This document shows positions 6,908 through 9,955 of a stretch of DNA of 9,955 nt, piece after piece. The stretch's first letter is position 1, and each line of letters opens with the position of its first letter. The position numbers and the translations under genes are program-made. The stretch is from Desulfobulbaceae bacterium. Its GTDB lineage: Bacteria; Desulfobacterota; Desulfobulbia; Desulfobulbales; Desulfurivibrionaceae. The stretch is from the NCBI GenBank assembly GCA_003557565.1, contig PWOG01000067.1:1-9955 (forward strand), read 5' to 3'. The notes below the pieces were generated by a model. That model was not told the origin of the DNA. It worked only from the letters and a program-made list of their open reading frames with translations, and did no database searches.

Positions 6908-6931
6908 TATCCCGGTTCAATAGCCGGGATA
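6908..6931. repeat. Perfect 8-bp inverted repeat (TATCCCGG / CCGGGATA) upstream of the kinase operon
   Basis: Arms TATCCCGG (6908-6915) and CCGGGATA (6924-6931) are separated by eight bases. The element may act as an operator dyad, for example for the adjacent response regulator, or as an mRNA hairpin directly in front of the leader-peptide ribosome site. No T-run follows on either strand, so it is not an intrinsic terminator. Confidence 0.6.
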
Positions 6932-6960
6932 TCGCTGCCAAGACCGCCTTGCCTGCCGAT

Positions 6961-6990
6961 TTGTGGAAAATTAGACTAATTTGCTATGTT
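6961..6990 (+). promoter_or_regulatory. Promoter-like element (extended -10) toward the STAS gene
   Basis: TTGTGG (6961-6966), an 18-base spacer and TATGTT (6985-6990) preceded by TGC. The -10 part resembles that of the DUF362 promoter candidate (TGCTATGCTTGCCGG there, TGCTATGTTTTGCCGG here). The spacer contains the 15-bp palindrome 6968-6982, where a bound repressor would block polymerase. It predicts a leader of about 240 bases. Confidence 0.35.
6968..6982. repeat. 15-bp AT-rich palindrome, operator candidate
   Basis: AAATTAG-A-CTAATTT is a perfect palindrome around a single central base. Its AT-rich composition stands out in this GC-rich sequence. It lies inside the spacer of the promoter-like element 6961-6990, a typical repressor position. 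Confidence 0.5.
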
Positions 6991-7104
6991 TTGCCGGTTA
7001 AATCAATCGCCCGTCCGGGTGGAATTGTGCCCCGGGCCCCTTGGTTTTCCGGCCGTTTTACGGTCAAAGCCGGCTCCGGCCCTTCACCTTTAAATACCCC
7101 TGCC

Positions 7105-7124
7105 GGGTGATTGTTGGGTCACCC
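7105..7124. repeat. Inverted repeat GGGTGA / TCACCC with an alternative partner
   Basis: GGGTGA (7105-7110) and TCACCC (7119-7124) can form a 6-bp stem with an eight-base loop. The same GGGTGA could instead pair with TCACC at 7084-7088, so two mutually exclusive hairpins are possible in a transcript toward the STAS gene. Confidence 0.35.
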
Positions 7125-7205
7125 TGTTCACATTAGAGTGCTCCTGTTTTTTCAATTATTTTAACGATCTGTCCCGAGTGCCGTTTTGCCTGCAGCCGCC
7201 TGGTT

Positions 7206-7220
7206 GCCGGTCGGACCGGC
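7206..7220. repeat. 15-bp GC-rich palindrome before the STAS gene
   Basis: GCCGGTC-G-GACCGGC is perfect around one base and ends about nine bases before the ribosome site of the STAS gene. In RNA it would be a GC-rich hairpin; in DNA, a possible operator. Confidence 0.45.
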
Positions 7221-7239
7221 CCGCGCACGGAAAGGTACC

Positions 7240-7560
7240 ATGGATAGGATGAGCTGCGAAGTCAGTATCCGGAAAAGTAGCGCCCTGGTTGTCCTCAGGG
7301 GAGCGATCTTTACCCGGGAAGCGGAAGTTTTAAGGGCGCAATTTCTGGAGCTGTCGCGGCATTGCTTGCAGGAGGTGGTCATTGATCTGGGGGAGGTTAC
7401 CTATATCGGCGGTGACGGGATCGGCAAGGTGTTAATGCTTTACAAAAGCCTTGCAGCCCGGGGGGGCATCCTCCGACTGGTACAGATTCCCGGTCCTGTC
7501 TATCAATTGTTCCTTGAGATGCGGCTGGACACTCTTTTTGAGCTGACCCCCGGGCAATAA
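7240..7560 (+). CDS. STAS-domain protein (SpoIIAA-like) with Asp at the phospho-Ser position
   Basis: A 106-residue single-domain STAS protein of the anti-sigma-factor-antagonist type. In that family the unphosphorylated form binds a switch kinase/anti-sigma factor, and phosphorylation of a conserved Ser ends binding. The diagnostic core is VVIDLGEVTYIGGDGIGKVL followed by YKSLAARGGILRLV and a C-terminal LDTLFEL. Where SpoIIAA has DSSG, with Ser58 phosphorylated, this protein has GGDG, so Asp59 occupies the phosphosite. The start ATG at 7240 has GGAAAGG four bases upstream; a second in-frame ATG is three codons later, and upstream in-frame codons lack a site. It precedes the chemoreceptor by 55 bases, probably one transcript, so its partner could belong to chemotaxis or another STAS pathway. 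No HPK/PP2C partner gene is in the window. Confidence 0.92.
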   Translation: MDRMSCEVSIRKSSALVVLRGAIFTREAEVLRAQFLELSRHCLQEVVIDLGEVTYIGGDGIGKVLMLYKSLAARGGILRLVQIPGPVYQLFLEMRLDTLFELTPGQ

Positions 7561-7578
7561 ACGCCCCGGATTGCGGGT

Positions 7579-7603
7579 GGCCGGTTGGCCGATTATTTTT
7601 TTT
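7579..7603 (+). terminator. Weak terminator or attenuator between STAS and chemoreceptor genes
   Basis: GGCC-GGTT-GGCC (7579-7590) forms a small 4-bp stem, followed five bases later by eight T (7596-7603). The stem is short, so only partial termination is plausible. It would lower chemoreceptor expression relative to STAS. The T-run ends just before the chemoreceptor ribosome site. Confidence 0.3.
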
Positions 7604-7615
7604 GCGAGGTAAATA

Positions 7616-9103
7616 ATGATGATACGCTGGAGAAAATTGACAATTGCCCAAAGATTGTGGAGCGGTTTCGGGGTGGTTATCCTGATCCTGGTGTTGATAG
7701 GAGTGTTCAATCAGTATGCCGTGCGGGACATGGTTGCCGAAAGTCGGGGGGTGATCACCGACATGGCCCTGGACACCGAACTGACCCAGCGAGAGGTCGA
7801 TCACCTGATATGGGTATCCCGGATTCGTGATTATCTGGCCGGTGAGGATGAGAATCTGGAGGTGGAAACCGACTACCGGCAGTGCGGTTTTGGGCGCTGG
7901 TACTACGGGGAAGGGCGACGGCACCTGGAAAATCTGGTGCCGTCGCTGTCGCCCCTGCTGGCGAAAATTGAAACCCCCCACCGGCAGCTGCACCAGTCGG
8001 CGGTGGCCCTGGACGAGGCCCGCCGGGATCAGCTGGCGACGATTTACCAGCGGCAGACGGTACCGGCTCTTGAGGAAACCCAATATCTGTTGGGGCAGCT
8101 TCGGGAAGGACTGCGCCGGGAGGTCGAGGAGCGCCACGAGGCGATGGACAGCGAAATTCGCAGCCGTTCCAACCTGATCAGTCTGGCGGTGGTGTTGGGA
8201 GTGGCGACCGCCGTGACCATCGCCGCATTGTCCTCACGGGGGATAGTCGCCCTGATCTCCGGAGCCTCCCACAAGATGACCGGCTGCTCCGACGAAGTGT
8301 CGAACTCCGCCGATCAACTGGCTGCCGGCAGCCAGGATCTGGCCGAGGGGGCCTCCGAACAGGCCTCTTCCCTGGAAGAGGTTGCCGCTTCCTTGGAGGA
8401 AATTTCGTCGATGACCAGGCAGAATGCAGAAAACGCTGAACAGGCCAACAACCTGATGCGGGAATCGGCGACGGTGGTAAAGCGGGCCGGTGAGTCCATG
8501 GCCGAATTGACCGCGGCCATGAAGGCCATCAACCAGTCCAGCGAGGACACCTCCAAAATTATCAAGACCATTGATGAGATCGCCTTCCAGACCAACCTTC
8601 TGGCCTTGAACGCGGCGGTCGAGGCGGCCCGTGCCGGAGAGGCCGGGGCCGGGTTCGCGGTGGTGGCCGATGAGGTCCGCAACCTGGCGCTAAGAGCGAC
8701 GGAAGCGGCCCAGGAGACCGCCGGGCTTATTGACGACACGGTGAAAAATATCCAGCATGGTTCCCGGCTGGTGGAACAAACCGATGATGCCTTTACCAAA
8801 GTCAAGAGCAGTACCGACCGGGCCACGGGGCTGGTGGGGGAGATCGCCGCCGCATCCGATGAACAGGCCAACGGCATCGGACAGCTCAGTCAGGCCATGG
8901 GCGAGATGGATACCGTGGTCCAGCGGACCGCCGCCAACGGCGAGGAGGCGGCCGCCTCGGCGGAGGAGTTGCGGACCATGGCGGACCGGATGCAGGAAGC
9001 GGTCAACGAGCTGCTGATTCTAATTGACGGCGACCGTGGTAGTGAAAAAAAACCGACCAGTTTGCTATCGGGTGTAAAAGATCGGCAGCTTCCCGGTTCA
9101 TAA
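7616..9103 (+). CDS. Methyl-accepting chemotaxis protein with extracytoplasmic CZB-like sensor
   Basis: A membrane chemoreceptor of 495 residues that would signal through CheW/CheA. Order: transmembrane helix (about 13-33), extracytoplasmic sensor (34-185), second transmembrane helix (about 186-207), then a long cytoplasmic coiled coil. The sensor reads like a CZB zinc-binding domain: REVDHLIW (His63), QCGFGRWYYGEG (Cys90), and PHRQLH (His122, His126), supplying the three-His/one-Cys ligand set. The conserved signalling tip EIAFQTNLLALNAAVEAARA begins at Glu321 and continues GFAVVADEVRNLA. Glu/Gln-rich segments such as GASEQASSLEEVAASLEEISS look like methylation helices. No recognisable HAMP follows helix two: the sequence enters the coiled coil almost at once. 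No CheR-docking pentapeptide ends the protein. GAGG with good spacing precedes the ATG. It lies downstream of the STAS gene. Confidence 0.97.
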   Translation: MMIRWRKLTIAQRLWSGFGVVILILVLIGVFNQYAVRDMVAESRGVITDMALDTELTQREVDHLIWVSRIRDYLAGEDENLEVETDYRQCGFGRWYYGEGRRHLENLVPSLSPLLAKIETPHRQLHQSAVALDEARRDQLATIYQRQTVPALEETQYLLGQLREGLRREVEERHEAMDSEIRSRSNLISLAVVLGVATAVTIAALSSRGIVALISGASHKMTGCSDEVSNSADQLAAGSQDLAEGASEQASSLEEVAASLEEISSMTRQNAENAEQANNLMRESATVVKRAGESMAELTAAMKAINQSSEDTSKIIKTIDEIAFQTNLLALNAAVEAARAGEAGAGFAVVADEVRNLALRATEAAQETAGLIDDTVKNIQHGSRLVEQTDDAFTKVKSSTDRATGLVGEIAAASDEQANGIGQLSQAMGEMDTVVQRTAANGEEAAASAEELRTMADRMQEAVNELLILIDGDRGSEKKPTSLLSGVKDRQLPGS

Positions 9104-9116
9104 CCACGGTAAAATA

Positions 9117-9146
9117 AAAACTGTCTTTAGCCGGGGTGACAATTTT
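9117..9146. terminator. Possible bidirectional terminator between the chemoreceptor gene and ppsR
   Basis: AAAACTGTC (9117-9125) and GACAATTTT (9138-9146) flank a 12-base loop. On the minus strand the stem is nine pairs including one T-G wobble and is followed by more T (rc of 9111-9116). On the plus strand one C-A mismatch interrupts it. The stem is AT-rich, so strength is doubtful, but the place between convergent genes fits. Confidence 0.35.
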
Positions 9147-9228
9147 CATCAGGTCGTTGGCGTTGGCCCTCCAGCATCCTGCCGATGAACAGGGCCGGGG
9201 CAAATATCCCGCCAGCTTTGTCGCCGCT
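9127..9228 (-). pseudogene. Possible remnant of a ClC chloride-channel gene
   Basis: Read one frame off ppsR, the minus strand encodes AGGIFAPALFIGRMLEG (9166-9216), followed by unrelated residues and a TAA at 9127-9129. The ClC family has a strongly conserved motif of the form GGxFAPxLxIGxxLG, so this resembles a fragment of that gene. It has no start, no other ClC motif and its upstream side is inside ppsR. The similarity covers only 17 residues and could be chance. Confidence 0.2.
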
Positions 9229-9955
9229 AATCCGTGGGTTTGCGACTGATTCCAAGTTCCTGGGTGACCTGGGTGGCGATCTCCTCGATGGAGCGGCCGG
9301 CGGTGGAGATGATGGGAATCTGGTAGTTGTAAAAGATCTGCTCCGCCTGTTTTAGTTCCTTGCGACAGGTTGTCAGTTGGGCGTAGTTGCTGTTGGGGTA
9401 GCGTTTTTCCCGGACCTTGTGCAACAGTTCCGGGTTGGTGGTAAGCCCCACGGTGCGCCGGGTATTGCGCCGCAGGTTTTCAGGCAGCTTGTACTCCCGG
9501 AGATACTCGGAAGTAAGGGGAAAATTGGCGGCTTTAAGGCCCATCTGGGTGGCAAGATAGACGCAAACCGGGGTTTTGCCGGTGCGGGAGACCCCCAGCA
9601 GAATGGCCTCCGCTTCGTCGGCCTCGCCGGAGCGGATGCCGTCGTCGTGCTCCAGGCTGAAATGAATGGCCTCCACCCGTTTGGCCATGGTGCTGTTGTC
9701 CACCTGGCGGGAAAAGCCCGGTACCCGCAGGGCTTTGGTTTCAAGGCAGCCTTCCAGGCGGTTGAGAAAGACCTCAAAAACATCGAACAGCTCCACTTCG
9801 GGATGATCAAAGATGCGGCGAATTTTTGGATCCATGATGGTGCTGAATATAAGGGGTCGCCGTCCCCCCGAATGCTCAAGGATGTAGGCCAGGGTTTTCT
9901 TCGCCTCCTCCCGGTTAAGGATGAAAGGGAAGAGCTCTTCATGGAAGCTGACCTC
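9227..9955 (-). CDS. ppsR: PEP synthase regulatory protein (kinase/phosphorylase, DUF299), N-terminus beyond right edge
   Basis: PpsR proteins reversibly inactivate PEP synthase (or, in relatives, pyruvate phosphate dikinase): ADP-dependent phosphorylation of an active-site Thr, and phosphate-dependent removal yielding pyrophosphate. They thereby switch gluconeogenic PEP formation. 242 codons are visible and the frame is open to position 9955. About 30 residues appear missing against the roughly 277 of E. coli PpsR. Landmarks are RPLIFSTI, LEHDDGI, the P-loop LGVSRTGKTPVCVYLA (GVSRTGKT at 9572-9595), AANFPLTSEYL, GLTTNPELLHKVREKR, and a C-terminal SIEEIATQVTQELGISRK, all in family order. The first in-frame ATG in view (9835) is internal, not the start. 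Whether the target is PEP synthase or pyruvate phosphate dikinase cannot be told here; the target gene may lie to the right. Confidence 0.95.
   Translation of the reverse strand, partial: EVSFHEELFPFILNREEAKKTLAYILEHSGGRRPLIFSTIMDPKIRRIFDHPEVELFDVFEVFLNRLEGCLETKALRVPGFSRQVDNSTMAKRVEAIHFSLEHDDGIRSGEADEAEAILLGVSRTGKTPVCVYLATQMGLKAANFPLTSEYLREYKLPENLRRNTRRTVGLTTNPELLHKVREKRYPNSNYAQLTTCRKELKQAEQIFYNYQIPIISTAGRSIEEIATQVTQELGISRKPTD

Larger units (their letters stand above)
6895..7239. other. Divergent intergenic region between the kinase operon and the STAS-chemoreceptor genes
   Basis: About 345 bases with no supported gene. It holds the kinase leader signals at its left end, four inverted repeats (6908-6931, 6968-6982, 7105-7124, 7206-7220), a promoter-like element toward the right (6961-6990) and an AT-rich stretch at 7146-7165. 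A weaker plus-strand pair, TTGTTG (7111-7116) and TAGAGT (7134-7139) with a 17-base spacer, could also serve the STAS gene. No sigma28 or sigma54 promoter pattern was found. Confidence 0.6.

Noticed and set aside
7585..7610. Sigma54-like TTGGCC ... TTTGCG before the chemoreceptor
   Set aside because: The distance between the GG and GC elements is 17 rather than 12 bases, and the T-run is better explained as part of a weak terminator.
7397..8877. Minus-strand open frames opposite the STAS and chemoreceptor genes (7397-8137, 8314-8877)
   Set aside because: Composition is that of reverse-strand coding sequence, with low-complexity Ser/Ala runs. The plus-strand proteins are unmistakable.
9003..9203. 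Minus-strand 66-residue frame between ppsR and the chemoreceptor gene
   Set aside because: No ribosome site, overlaps the 3' end of the chemoreceptor gene, and resembles nothing I know. A different frame of the same stretch carries the ClC-like motif.

Overview
The window reads as the chromosome of a GC-rich Gram-negative bacterium. The most likely group is Desulfobacterota (former Deltaproteobacteria). This rests on overall style: a chemoreceptor with an N-terminal CZB-like sensor, a DUF362 protein, a PEP-synthase regulatory protein and several signalling genes side by side. No rRNA or other marker gene is present, so the placement is inference. I found no tRNA, rRNA, CRISPR array, insertion sequence or prophage.

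Left part, all on the minus strand: the N-terminal 160 codons of an ABC-F ATPase (leaving the window at position 1), a 600-residue REC-GGDEF-EAL protein, and rtcB (RNA ligase). The receiver and GGDEF modules of the middle protein have lost key residues, while its EAL phosphodiesterase module is intact. rtcB is divergent from a plus-strand DUF362 gene across a 282-bp gap holding promoter-like elements for both directions and a long, possibly structured leader for the DUF362 gene.

Middle part: the DUF362 gene converges on a minus-strand two-component system. In transcription order this is a short leader peptide with a strong Shine-Dalgarno sequence, a NarX-type histidine kinase whose start overlaps the leader stop as ATGA, then a NarL/FixJ response regulator. 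The kinase's extracytoplasmic sensor is rich in Cys and His. A perfect 8-bp inverted repeat sits immediately upstream of the leader's Shine-Dalgarno sequence.

Right part: a roughly 350-bp divergent gap with several perfect dyads separates the kinase from a plus-strand pair. The pair is a STAS (SpoIIAA-like) protein carrying Asp at the usual phospho-Ser position, and a membrane chemoreceptor with an extracytoplasmic CZB-like metal site and no recognisable HAMP. Converging on them from the right edge is ppsR (PEP synthase kinase/phosphorylase), missing its N-terminus. A very short stretch resembling a ClC chloride-channel motif lies just after its stop.

Functionally the window is dominated by signalling: c-di-GMP breakdown, a two-component system, chemotaxis and STAS. 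RNA repair, translation-factor-like and carbon-metabolism control genes accompany it. I see no clear new multi-gene system. The most unusual points are the leader peptide/dyad arrangement on the Cys/His-rich kinase, the natural Ser-to-Asp STAS, and the doubly degenerate REC-GGDEF fused to an intact EAL.
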